From contig CAVUAU010000011.1 in the NCBI GenBank assembly GCA_963739625.1, positions 186,001 through 250,000 on the forward strand: 64,000 bases of DNA. The letters are read 5' to 3'. This document shows, piece after piece, positions 26,833-34,031 of this stretch. The notes beneath the pieces were generated by a model, which saw nothing but the letters and a program-made list of their open reading frames with translations, was not told where the DNA came from and ran no database searches. Every line of letters starts with the position of its first letter. Positions within the stretch are counted from its first letter, which is position 1. A program made the position numbers and the translations under genes. The stretch is from Salinimicrobium sp963739625 (GTDB lineage Bacteria; Bacteroidota; Bacteroidia; Flavobacteriales; Flavobacteriaceae).

Positions 26833-27550
26833 ATGAAATTAGATATACTGGCTATTGGTGCCCACCCCGATGACGTGGAACTTAGTTGTTCGGCCACCCT
26901 TGCAAAAGAAATTTCGAGAGGTAAGAAAGTAGGAATTCTCGATCTTACCCGCGGGGAATTGGGAACACGCGGAAGTGCAGAGATTAGAGATAAAGAGGCA
27001 CAGGCAGCAGCCCAGATCCTGGGAGTGAAAGGTAAGGGAGAACCTGGAGTTTAGCGATGGTTTCTTTGTCAACAATGTAGCGCATCAACTGGAGATCATC
27101 AAGATCATAAGAAAATACAGGCCCGAGGTGGTGTTGTGCAATGCGATAGAAGACAGGCATATTGATCATGGCAAAGGCGCACAACTTGTCGCTGATTCCT
27201 GCTTTTTGAGTGGACTGCGGAAGATTGAAACCATCTACCAGGGAAACACGCAGTCAGAATGGCGTCCAAAACACGTTTTTCATTACATCCAATGGAAGAA
27301 TTTGACTCCTGATGTGGTGGTGGACGTGAGCGGATTTATGGATAAAAAGATGGAATCGGTAAAAGCTTACCGTTCCCAGTTTTACGACGAGAACAGTGAT
27401 GAACCGGAGACGCCTATTTCCAGCAGTAATTTTCTGGACAGTATCAATTACAGGGCCAGGGATTTAGGAAGGTTAATTGGGGTTGAGCATGCAGAAGGTT
27501 TCAATGTGAACCGCCATGTGGCGGTGGATTCCTTGTTTGATTTGAAGTAA
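26833..27550 (+). pseudogene. bshB1: bacillithiol biosynthesis deacetylase BshB1, frameshifted
   Basis: Two frames make one LmbE/PIG-L family protein. The first part has LAIGAHPDDVELSCSATLA (about 5-23, zinc motif AHPDDVEL) and GELGTRGS. It goes out of frame near 27031-27040 and stops at 27052-27054. The second resumes with LEFSDGFFVNN, RHIDHGKGAQLV (HxDH) and ends ...NVNRHVAVDSLFDL. Removing one base from GGTAAGGG gives G-V-K-G-R-E-N-L-E-F and exactly 239 codons. The enzyme deacetylates GlcNAc-malate to GlcN-malate, the second step of bacillithiol synthesis. It lies just after the trans-sulfuration enzyme. Confidence 0.87.
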
Positions 27551-27567
27551 AAAAAGCAGATTTTTTC

Positions 27568-27599
27568 TTTTGTAGAAGAAAGGATTTATACTACATTTG
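27568..27599 (+). promoter_or_regulatory. Bacteroidota-type promoter of tRNA-His
   Basis: The -33 element TTTTG ends at 27572. A 19-base spacer separates it from the -7 box TACATTTG at 27592-27599, which fits TAnnTTTG. The mature tRNA begins about 15 bases later at 27614/27615. This spacing and both elements fit the known Flavobacteriaceae promoter pattern well. Confidence 0.7.
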
Positions 27600-27613
27600 C
27601 ATCCGATTAAAAT

Positions 27614-27688
27614 GGTGGTTGTAGCTCAGCTGGTTAGAGCGCTGGATTGTGGTTCCAGAGGTCGCCGGTTCGAACCCGGTCTTCCACC
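27614..27688 (+). tRNA. tRNA-His (GTG anticodon)
   Basis: The cloverleaf is clear. The D-arm is GCTC...GAGC. The anticodon stem CTGGA/TCCAG has loop TTGTGGT, so the anticodon GTG (27649-27651) reads CAC/CAT. The T-arm is GCCGG-TTCGAAC-CCGGT. A G at 27614 is the extra G-1 that histidyl-tRNA synthetase needs. The acceptor GTGGTTG pairs with CTTCCAC except at two internal T-T positions (5-68 and 6-67), which is odd. After C73 only CA follows in the genome, so the CCA end is not fully encoded. A promoter and terminator flank it. Confidence 0.9.
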
Positions 27689-27862
27689 CAGAAAGCTTCT
27701 TGTGAAAACAAGGAGCTTTTTTTGTTTTTAAAATTTCCTGGGAATAAGAAGAGAGGGTGAGAAGCCTATCCTGAGGGAGGCGAAGCCAATTCGAAGGGAA
27801 CCCAGCTTGTCTGCCGAAGCTTTGCGCAGGCAGATCATGCACTCAGAAAGCTTCTTGTGAAA
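27689..27862 (+). repeat. duplicated tRNA-His tail and palindromic repeat
   Basis: The 19-base sequence beginning CAGAAAGCTTCTTGTGAAA occurs at 27689-27707, spanning the end of the tRNA, and again exactly at 27844-27862, extended to about 22 bases with one mismatch. The 136-base piece between them contains a hairpin (TCTGCC...GGCAGA, 27810-27834) and a CCTGAGGGAGGCGAAG-like REP-type segment near 27770. It may be a small repeat element, or a remnant of tandem tRNA duplication or insertion. The remaining gap up to 27942 holds no gene I can support. Confidence 0.6.
27692..27725 (+). terminator. terminator of tRNA-His
   Basis: A 12-bp stem (AAAGCTTCTTGT with ACAAGGAGCTTT, one G-T pair, GAAA loop) is followed by a run of T. 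It is directly after the tRNA. Confidence 0.8.
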
Positions 27863-27942
27863 GATAGGGGTTTATTTTTGTCCGTGCCCTTTTCCGGTTG
27901 TCTAAACTGTAGACTGGAATTAGCAGAATAAAACGCAATAAT

Positions 27943-28854
27943 TTAAACAATTATGGTAGTGCCATGACCTTCGGCGGCTCCGTCGCGGTCCAGGAAGAAA
28001 TCTATTCTTCCAAGATTTACGCCGGCCCACCCCACCTGGTTGACCAGTACATTTTTTCCCTCGCTGTTTTGAGTGACGGTCGGTTTTGGCAAAAAGGTGT
28101 GGGTGTGGCCTCCAATGATTAGATCGATATCTTTGGTAAGCCCCGCCAGTTTGAGATCACTGATCTTCTCGCTGTTATAGTGGTATCCAAGGTGAGAGAG
28201 GCAGATCACAAGATCACATTTCTCTTCCTCCTTTAGCTTTCTCACCGTTTCCCTCGCGATTTCCACCGGCTCAAGATATACCGTCTCCTTGTATAGCCTT
28301 GGCAGAACAAGACCGTTAAGTTCTATGCCAATTCCAAAAATGCCCACTTTGACGCCGTCTTTTGTATAGACCTTGTAAGGCCTGGTATGACCGTCCATGA
28401 CCGTTTTGCTAAAGTCGTAGTTGGCGATCAAAAAATCAAAATCAGCGTGAGGCAGCTGGGCGTATAGTCCGTCGATGCCGTTGTCGAAATCGTGGTTTCC
28501 AATTGTGGCTGCATCATAGCCCAATTTGCTCATCAATTTAAATTCCAGTTCCCCGCCGTAAAAATTGAAGTACGGCGTGCCTTGAAAGATATCTCCTGCA
28601 TCCAGCAACAGGGTGTTTGGATTCTCTTTTCGAATATTGGAAATCAAATTATATCTTCTTGCCACACCACCCTGATTCGGATATTCGGGATGATCTGCCG
28701 GGAAAGGCTCGATATGACTGTGTACATCGTTAGTGTGCAGGATCGTAATGTGTTTTTGCCCTTTTTCAGAAGAAAAGGAGCTTAACCCCATTCCGCCAAA
28801 TCCGGCCAAAGCTCCCGCGGCTACAGAACGCTTTAGAAATGTTCTTCTTTTCAT
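27943..28854 (-). CDS. metallophosphatase, N-terminal half of a 5'-nucleotidase, Tat-exported
   Basis: This 303-residue protein has a twin-arginine signal (MKRRTFLKRSVAAGALAG; R-R-x-F-L-K) and a calcineurin-like phosphoesterase core. The core has LHTNDVHSHIEP (about 38-49), LLDAGDIFQG (about 85-94), TIGNHDFDNG (about 118-127), VICLSHLGY and IGGHTHTF (about 244-251), which form the full binuclear metal site. It corresponds to the N-terminal domain of UshA-type 5'-nucleotidases. The C-terminal substrate domain is the next gene upstream, ending in an ATGA overlap, so the enzyme seems split over two co-translated polypeptides, as is known from other Bacteroidota. Substrates are nucleotides or related phosphoesters. 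Confidence 0.87.
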   Translation of the reverse strand: MKRRTFLKRSVAAGALAGFGGMGLSSFSSEKGQKHITILHTNDVHSHIEPFPADHPEYPNQGGVARRYNLISNIRKENPNTLLLDAGDIFQGTPYFNFYGGELEFKLMSKLGYDAATIGNHDFDNGIDGLYAQLPHADFDFLIANYDFSKTVMDGHTRPYKVYTKDGVKVGIFGIGIELNGLVLPRLYKETVYLEPVEIARETVRKLKEEEKCDLVICLSHLGYHYNSEKISDLKLAGLTKDIDLIIGGHTHTFLPKPTVTQNSEGKNVLVNQVGWAGVNLGRIDFFLDRDGAAEGHGTTIIV

Positions 28855-29613
28855 TTTACTCGTATAAATCTTTGATCCCTCACCGGGGCTATGGTGTCTT
28901 TTGCAGTGAAATAATCTATCAGCAGGTTTCTAATTTTGTAATCCAGAGAGGTCACTTCCTTCGCATCTGCAAAGAAAGTCATGTTGTCTCCACCCTGGTA
29001 TAGATAGTCATTTGTGGCAACAAAGTAATCCTGTCCCTCATCAAGAGGTTTACCCTGAACAAGTACCTGCCGCAGGGCGTTATCATCGCCTACTTCAAGG
29101 GCAATCCCGGCAACCGGGTGAGCAACCCCGGCATCAATAAGATATCTTACCATTTGCTTCACACTTTCCCCGGGCAGTTTCGCAACGATCACCTCATTTT
29201 CAAAAGGCATGAGTTGATAAGCAGTACGCGTGGTGATATCACCTTTTTTGACAGATGAACGAATTCCGCCGTAATTAAGCAGAACAATGTTGATGGAATG
29301 GCCGGTTCGTTTTTCGAACACGGGATTGGCAAATTCCATAACGGCATCGGCCATCATGTTACCAAGGGCAGTATTGAGTTCGCCGTCGGTTTTCTGAAGA
29401 TCATAAGCCGAATGGGACAAAACGGCATTCATTTCCTCATCAATATGTTTTTTATATGGCTCAATAAAAGCTTCAAGAGAATCGTTTGGCGCAATAGAGT
29501 CTGAAATGTTGATTTCTTCACCTTCAATTCTGGAAAGACCAACAACATCTGAATTCTTGCAGGAAATCAAGGAAAAATGAACTCAGGAACAGGATGAAAA
29601 ATTTCTTTTGCAT
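28851..29613 (-). CDS. 5'-nucleotidase C-terminal domain lipoprotein, signal peptide frameshifted
   Basis: The visible frame (28851-29570) encodes a 5_nucleotid_C domain: TALGNMMADAVMEFA near 66-80, LNYGGIRSSVKKGDITTRTAYQLMPFEN near 101-128, VARYLID-like VRYLIDAG and YQGGDNMTFF near 193-202. It lacks a signal peptide as it stands. Upstream, ATG at 29613 gives MQKKFFILFL, and removing the single C at 29568 joins it to SFFLISCKNSD, a perfect lipobox with Cys at residue 18. The corrected protein has 253 residues. It is probably lipid-anchored and forms the substrate-binding half of the nucleotidase encoded by the overlapping downstream gene. Confidence 0.8.
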
Positions 29614-29796
29614 GTAAGGAAAGAAGATAGATTTATGCAAAAGTAAAACTTTCTGTGCAAACTGCTGCTGCTCTGGAGGCCTTCCGGAAAATGCATTTTT
29701 TTCTTCTTTTCCTGCATCTTCTTCAGGCACTAAGGAAATTTGTTTTACTTTTCACAAATAATTCCTCTTGAAGATAACATTTATTAATCGGCTAAG

Positions 29797-30483
29797 TTGA
29801 GACCAAGTCAAAAGGTATTTTTCCTCTTCCTGCTTATTGCAGTGGCTTTTTTCATTGGATCGCTTTTCAATCTTAAGCTGATCACAGTTATTTCTAACGC
29901 ACTGTTGATCCCAATGCTGATTTTATACTACAGGTTTCGGGTAAAAAAATGGTTCCTGGCAATGGTCATTGCCCTGCTGTTGTTCTATGCCAGGGATATC
30001 TTCATGATGTTCGGCTTCCAGGAGCATCCTCAAATCATTCTCGCGACCTTTGGCGCAGGAATTCTCATCCTGTATTTGTTTGCTATCACCGGCTTCAAAA
30101 GAACGCAGGTTTATCTGGTAGAATGGATTTCGCTCATCATTATGTACGGTTTCCTGGGATTCCTTTTCTTTACCATTGGAGATCTTGTGCCGCAGGTGAT
30201 TCCCTCATATGTGATCCCTACCTATATTTACCTGCTGTTGCTTACCCTGCTGCTCGCCCTAACCTTTACAGAATATCTTTTGAAGTCTCACTACGCCTCA
30301 CTGTGGCTTATGCTGGCGTCGGCAAGTTTCCTGGTATCGGAGCTTTCCCTGTTCTTTAAATTATATGTGATAGGGGATATTAGTGTGGATATATTTTTTC
30401 CGCTCTTCCATGTGCTCGCTTACTATGCCATGGTGCAGCATGTGATCTACAGGAGAAGATCTTCAAAAATTCACTGGTTTTAA
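29797..30483 (+). CDS. seven-span membrane protein, possibly YhhN-like
   Basis: This 228-residue protein is almost entirely hydrophobic, with about seven helices. The start is TTG at 29797 (RPSQKVFFLFLL); no better ATG lies close. The arrangement resembles YhhN-type lysoplasmalogenase membrane proteins in topology and length, with ASFLVSELSLFFK near 188-200, but I cannot confirm the family. A similar-sized paralogue follows at 30589. There is no signal peptide beyond the first span. Function is not assigned. Confidence 0.55.
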   Translation: MRPSQKVFFLFLLIAVAFFIGSLFNLKLITVISNALLIPMLILYYRFRVKKWFLAMVIALLLFYARDIFMMFGFQEHPQIILATFGAGILILYLFAITGFKRTQVYLVEWISLIIMYGFLGFLFFTIGDLVPQVIPSYVIPTYIYLLLLTLLLALTFTEYLLKSHYASLWLMLASASFLVSELSLFFKLYVIGDISVDIFFPLFHVLAYYAMVQHVIYRRRSSKIHWF

Positions 30484-30588
30484 AGGTTAATAACATTATC
30501 AGGTGAACTATGGTGCCAAAAACACTAAAATTAACAAGGATTTACCTTTTTATTGACAAAATATCTATATTGCAATAATTTCCTGAAC

Positions 30589-31287
30589 ATGAAGCAGAAG
30601 TTGTTTTTGGCCATTTGTGTGGTTGTCGCCATTCTGGTCAATCTTACCGGTATTTTTTACGAGAGTTTCTGGCTTAGAAAAGCCGGGGAAATGGCCTTCT
30701 TTTTGCCACTCATCGCATACTACCACAAGGAGTTGCCGTTAAAGAATTACAATTTTCTTGCTTTTTTGAGCTGCGTCGTCGTGGGTTCGGCTCTCGCATT
30801 TGCAGGGGGAAGCTGGTATCTTGACCAGGTGAGCCTTGGCTTCTGGCTTGGAGCTTATATTTTCCTTGTAAGGGAGGCGATAAAAAACACCGAGTATGAG
30901 AGGGGCAGCCGCTTCACAACCCTCTATTTTGTGCTGGTCGTTGCCGTGTACACTTACTTGCTCTCGCTGCACATTCTTGAAATAGAGCGCAACCTAAGCG
31001 ATTCTTTTGAATTTTTGCTGTACGTGATCTACTATCTCAATATCCTCATTTTTGCGGTCACGGCGCTAATTTATTATCTTAATTCCTTCTCCCGTAAGTC
31101 GGTTTTTTTCATTTGCCTCGCGCTCTCGTTCATTTTTGCCGATGTGCTAAGGGACATGGAAATCTTCTATTTTAGGGACCTTAGCGTTGAAATCGTAGGT
31201 TCGCTCATTAGGTTTGCAGCACTAAAACTGGCATTTCTTTTCTTCGTGACCCGCGAAAAAAAGCTCAGGTTGTTACACCTCGTTTAA
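30589..31287 (+). CDS. seven-span membrane protein, paralogue of the preceding gene
   Basis: I took the ATG at 30589 (MKQKLFLAICVV), although the open frame extends to 30553. It gives 232 residues and about seven helices. Near 186-200 ALSFIFADVLRDMEIFYF aligns with the SASFLVSELSLFFK segment of the preceding protein, and length and topology match. The two look like tandem duplicates that have diverged. A distant YhhN relationship is possible but unproven. It ends 59 bases before the DUF6913 gene. Confidence 0.55.
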   Translation: MKQKLFLAICVVVAILVNLTGIFYESFWLRKAGEMAFFLPLIAYYHKELPLKNYNFLAFLSCVVVGSALAFAGGSWYLDQVSLGFWLGAYIFLVREAIKNTEYERGSRFTTLYFVLVVAVYTYLLSLHILEIERNLSDSFEFLLYVIYYLNILIFAVTALIYYLNSFSRKSVFFICLALSFIFADVLRDMEIFYFRDLSVEIVGSLIRFAALKLAFLFFVTREKKLRLLHLV

Positions 31288-31339
31288 ATTCTCGCATTAT
31301 CTCTTCTTTTTGTGTTTTTTTAATACCTAATTTTGCCGC

Positions 31340-31846
31340 GTGAACATGTTGGACGCAAAGATAGGGATGGCCAAAAAACGGCTGCTTTCTTCGGAAGGAT
31401 CTCAAGCTATTTCAGCTTCCAAAAGGTTGTTGGGCATTATCCTTGATTCGGAAGAAGAGGCTTTAAAAAAGCCATTTTTGGAACTCAGGGAAAAATTGGG
31501 AATAGCCGAAGAAAACGTGTATTTCCTGGTCTGCGGAAGAAAAGGCTTCGAAAATGACATTTTTGGAACCACTTATCTTTCAGCTGAAGATCTCGGCTGG
31601 AACGGAAGGCTCAAAAATGCCAAAGCAGAAGAATTCTTCAGCAGAAGTTACGATCTGCTCATTTCATTCGCGGCTTCAGAAAATAAACTGGCGGCTTTTG
31701 CCGTTTTTGTTGCCCGGGCAAAGCTGAAAGTGGGACAGGAAAACAGTCAAAAATGTGATTTTGACCTCCTTATTTCCACCAATGATCCCGAACTGTTCAC
31801 CGCAGAACTTGAAAAATATTTGAAAATTTTAAAAACAGCAGTATGA
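31340..31846 (+). CDS. DUF6913 domain protein
   Basis: This protein has up to 168 residues. GTG at 31340 and ATG at 31346 (MLDAKIGMAKKRLL) are both possible starts, and a TAATTTTG box at 31328-31335 favours the ATG. It has basic N-terminal KKRLLSSEGS, then NVYFLVCGRKGFENDIFG and YDLLISFAASENKLAAFAVF. The family is restricted to Flavobacteriaceae-like bacteria and is usually found next to dapA, as here with a 4-base ATGA overlap. Function is unknown. Confidence 0.75.
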   Translation: MNMLDAKIGMAKKRLLSSEGSQAISASKRLLGIILDSEEEALKKPFLELREKLGIAEENVYFLVCGRKGFENDIFGTTYLSAEDLGWNGRLKNAKAEEFFSRSYDLLISFAASENKLAAFAVFVARAKLKVGQENSQKCDFDLLISTNDPELFTAELEKYLKILKTAV

Positions 31847-32718
31847 ACAAATTTGTTGGCACCGGGGTAGCGCTTGTCACTCCTTTCAAGGAAGATCTTT
31901 CTGTAGATAAAGAGGCGCTGAAAAAACTCGTCAACTTCCAGATAGATAACGGTATTGATTACATGGTGGTGCTGGGAACCACCGGTGAAAGCGTGACGCT
32001 TACTTCCGAAGAAAAAAAGGAGGTCATTGATATTATCGTTGCTGAAAATAATGGAAGATTACCTTTAGTATTGGGAGTCGGGGGGAATTCTACCGCGAAG
32101 GTGGTAGAAGAGCTGAAGAACACAGATCTTTCGGATTTTGACGCGGTGCTTTCGGTTTCTCCATATTACAACAAACCTTCCCAGGAAGGCATTTTTCAGC
32201 ATTATAAAGCTGTTGCGGCAGCTTCAGCAAAACCAATCATTCTTTATAATGTTCCGGGGAGAACAGGTTCAAACGTTTTACCGGCTACCGTGAAAAGGCT
32301 GGCAGAGGAGGTTGACAACATCATCGGGATCAAAGAAGCTGCAGGCGATATGGTGCAGGCAATGAAATTGATCAGCATGGTGCCAAAAGATTTCCTGGTG
32401 ATCTCGGGTGACGATATGATCACTTTGCCAATGGTACTTGCCGGTGGCCACGGAGTGATTTCGGTCATCGGGCAGGGCTTCCCGGCTGAGTTTTCAAAAA
32501 TGGTAAAATTAGGGCTCGACAGGAAAGTAGACGAGGCTTATGAACTGCACTACAAAGTGGCTCCTTCTATAGATCTTATTTTTGCTGAAGGGAATCCTGT
32601 AGGCATTAAGGCGCTGCTGGAGAAAAGAGGTGTTTGTAAAAACACTTTGAGGCTTCCGCTGGTGAAGTCCACTCAGGGATTGACCGAAAAGATCAATAGC
32701 TTTGTCGACAATTTCTAA
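31843..32718 (+). CDS. dapA: 4-hydroxy-tetrahydrodipicolinate synthase
   Basis: This 291-residue TIM-barrel enzyme has LGTTGESVTLTSEE near 44-57, SPYYNKPSQEGIFQHY near 106-121 (catalytic Tyr), LYNVPGRTG and the Schiff-base Lys in IIGIKEAAGD near 160. It condenses pyruvate with aspartate semialdehyde in lysine and diaminopimelate synthesis. It overlaps the DUF6913 gene by 4 bases. After the stop come a hairpin and a GC-rich repeat, then bamD. Confidence 0.95.
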   Translation: MNKFVGTGVALVTPFKEDLSVDKEALKKLVNFQIDNGIDYMVVLGTTGESVTLTSEEKKEVIDIIVAENNGRLPLVLGVGGNSTAKVVEELKNTDLSDFDAVLSVSPYYNKPSQEGIFQHYKAVAAASAKPIILYNVPGRTGSNVLPATVKRLAEEVDNIIGIKEAAGDMVQAMKLISMVPKDFLVISGDDMITLPMVLAGGHGVISVIGQGFPAEFSKMVKLGLDRKVDEAYELHYKVAPSIDLIFAEGNPVGIKALLEKRGVCKNTLRLPLVKSTQGLTEKINSFVDNF

Positions 32719-32730
32719 TTTCCCTATTTT

Positions 32731-32772
32731 TGACCGTCCCCTCCTTCGGAGGGGTGTCCGTAGGACGGGGTG
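32731..32772 (+). repeat. GC-rich palindromic intergenic repeat
   Basis: The segment CCGTCCCCTCCTTCGGAGGGG followed by TGTCCGTAGGACGGGG nests three stems (CCCCTCC/GGAGGGG, GTCC/GGAC, and CCGTCC/GGACGG). It sits between dapA and bamD. Its form is typical of short palindromic repeats scattered in Flavobacteriaceae genomes. It is more GC-rich than its surroundings. Confidence 0.65.
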
Positions 32773-32788
32773 GGAGAGGTAGAAAATC

Positions 32789-32830
32789 CAGCAGGAACGC
32801 GAAATTCCTGCTGAAACTAAAGTTTTTATA
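32789..32830 (+). terminator. possible terminator after dapA
   Basis: A 9-bp stem, CAGCAGGAA with TTCCTGCTG (32789-32797 and 32805-32813), has a 7-base loop. It is followed a little later by AGTTTTTATA. The T tract is 9 bases away, so termination strength is uncertain. Confidence 0.45.
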
Positions 32831-32873
32831 ATAAGGCAGAAAAGAGTATTTTTGCCAGATGTTAAAATCAAGA

Positions 32874-33689
32874 ATGAGAAAAGTAATCCTTTTATTAAGC
32901 ATACTGGTGCTTGCAACCTCCTGCAGCGAATATCAAAAGGTCCTGAAATCGAAAGATACAGGATTGAAGTTTTCAACTGCAGAGAAATTGTACGACGAAG
33001 CGAAGGCGGGAGAAGGGAATGAACAGAAAAAATTCAGGAAGGCCCTGAGGATTTTCGAGCAAATTGTTCCGGAATTCCGTGGAAAACCACAGGGGCAAAA
33101 GCTCATGTTCCTCTATGCAGACACCTATTATGAGCTGGGGGATTACTATTTGGCAGGTTACCAGTTTGAGCGCTTCAGCGAGAGCTATCCTCAAAGTGAA
33201 AAGGCCGAGGAAGCCGCTTTTAAAGGCGCGAAAAGCTACTATTTCCTGTCGCCTCCATACTATCTTGATCAAACCGAAACTCACCAGGGCATAAGCAAAC
33301 TTCAGGGGTACATCAACCGTTATCCTGAAGGTGAAAACATGGATGAGGCTAATGAGCTTGTCACAGAGCTGCGGGTGAAGCTGGAGAAAAAGGCATACGA
33401 GATCGCCAAACAGTATCATCACACTACCAATTACAAAGCAGCTATAACAGCCTTCAATAATTTCATTTTAGAATATCCCGGTTCTCCATTTAGAGAAAAG
33501 GCGTTTTTTTACAAGTTTGATTCGGCATACCGCTATGCGATCAACAGTTATGCTTACGCGATGCCCGAGAGATTGAAAGATGCCTCCACCTATTACCAGG
33601 ATTATAAAAGGTATTATCCCGAAGGGGAATTTATTACCGAAGCCGAAGCGGCTTACACAGATATTCAACAAAAAGAACAAAGTTTATAA
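32874..33689 (+). CDS. bamD: outer membrane protein assembly factor BamD
   Basis: The start at 32874 (MRKVILLLSILV) gives 271 residues; an ATG at 32859 is in frame, but the TAttTTTG box at 32847-32854 leaves it almost no leader. The lipobox LATSC puts the Cys near residue 17. The protein is built of TPR-like helices (YADTYYELGDYYLAGYQFERFSESYPQS near 76-103; YHHTTNYKAAITAFNNFILEYPGSPF near 181-206), as in BamD. It anchors to the inner leaflet of the outer membrane and supports BamA in beta-barrel assembly. The Rpb6-type gene follows 13 bases later. Confidence 0.85.
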   Translation: MRKVILLLSILVLATSCSEYQKVLKSKDTGLKFSTAEKLYDEAKAGEGNEQKKFRKALRIFEQIVPEFRGKPQGQKLMFLYADTYYELGDYYLAGYQFERFSESYPQSEKAEEAAFKGAKSYYFLSPPYYLDQTETHQGISKLQGYINRYPEGENMDEANELVTELRVKLEKKAYEIAKQYHHTTNYKAAITAFNNFILEYPGSPFREKAFFYKFDSAYRYAINSYAYAMPERLKDASTYYQDYKRYYPEGEFITEAEAAYTDIQQKEQSL

Positions 33690-33702
33690 TAAAGCAGTAA
33701 CA

Positions 33703-34026
33703 ATGATAGATTTAAAGAAGAACGATGCGCCTGTAAACACAGTTACTCTGGATAAGAACCGGGTTGATGCGCCTACTCACAACATCTATGAGGCGATCTC
33801 GATCATCTCTAAAAGAGCTACTCAAATCAATTCTGAAATTAAGAAAGAGTTGTTGGAGAAACTTGATGAGTTTGCAACTTACAACGACAGCCTTGATGAG
33901 ATCTTTGAGAACAAAGAGCAGATCGAGGTATCCAAGTTCTACGAAAAACTTCCTAAACCTCACGCTTTGGCAGTGCAGGAATGGCTGGAAGATAAGATCT
34001 ACTACCGCAACACTAAAAGCGAGTAA
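33703..34026 (+). CDS. DNA-directed RNA polymerase omega subunit (Rpb6 type)
   Basis: This 107-residue protein starts MIDLKKNDAPVNTVTLDKNR. NIYEAISIISKRATQINSEIKKELLEKL (positions about 26-53) is the Rpb6/omega core with the conserved AISIISKRA. Bacteroidota omega-like proteins are annotated as the Rpb6 family and assist RNA polymerase assembly. The open frame extends upstream to 33580, but that part is the bamD gene in another frame. It is followed within 6 bases by coaBC, an arrangement common in the phylum. Confidence 0.85.
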   Translation: MIDLKKNDAPVNTVTLDKNRVDAPTHNIYEAISIISKRATQINSEIKKELLEKLDEFATYNDSLDEIFENKEQIEVSKFYEKLPKPHALAVQEWLEDKIYYRNTKSE

Positions 34027-34031
34027 ATAAT

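Noticed and set aside
29524..29730. Separate 68-residue minus-strand ORF at the nucleotidase 5' end
   Set aside because: Its useful part is only the displaced signal peptide of the nucleotidase half; the rest has no family likeness.
30484..30588. Small RNA between the two membrane-protein genes
   Set aside because: Only AT-rich spacer with no stable hairpin or promoter-terminator pair.
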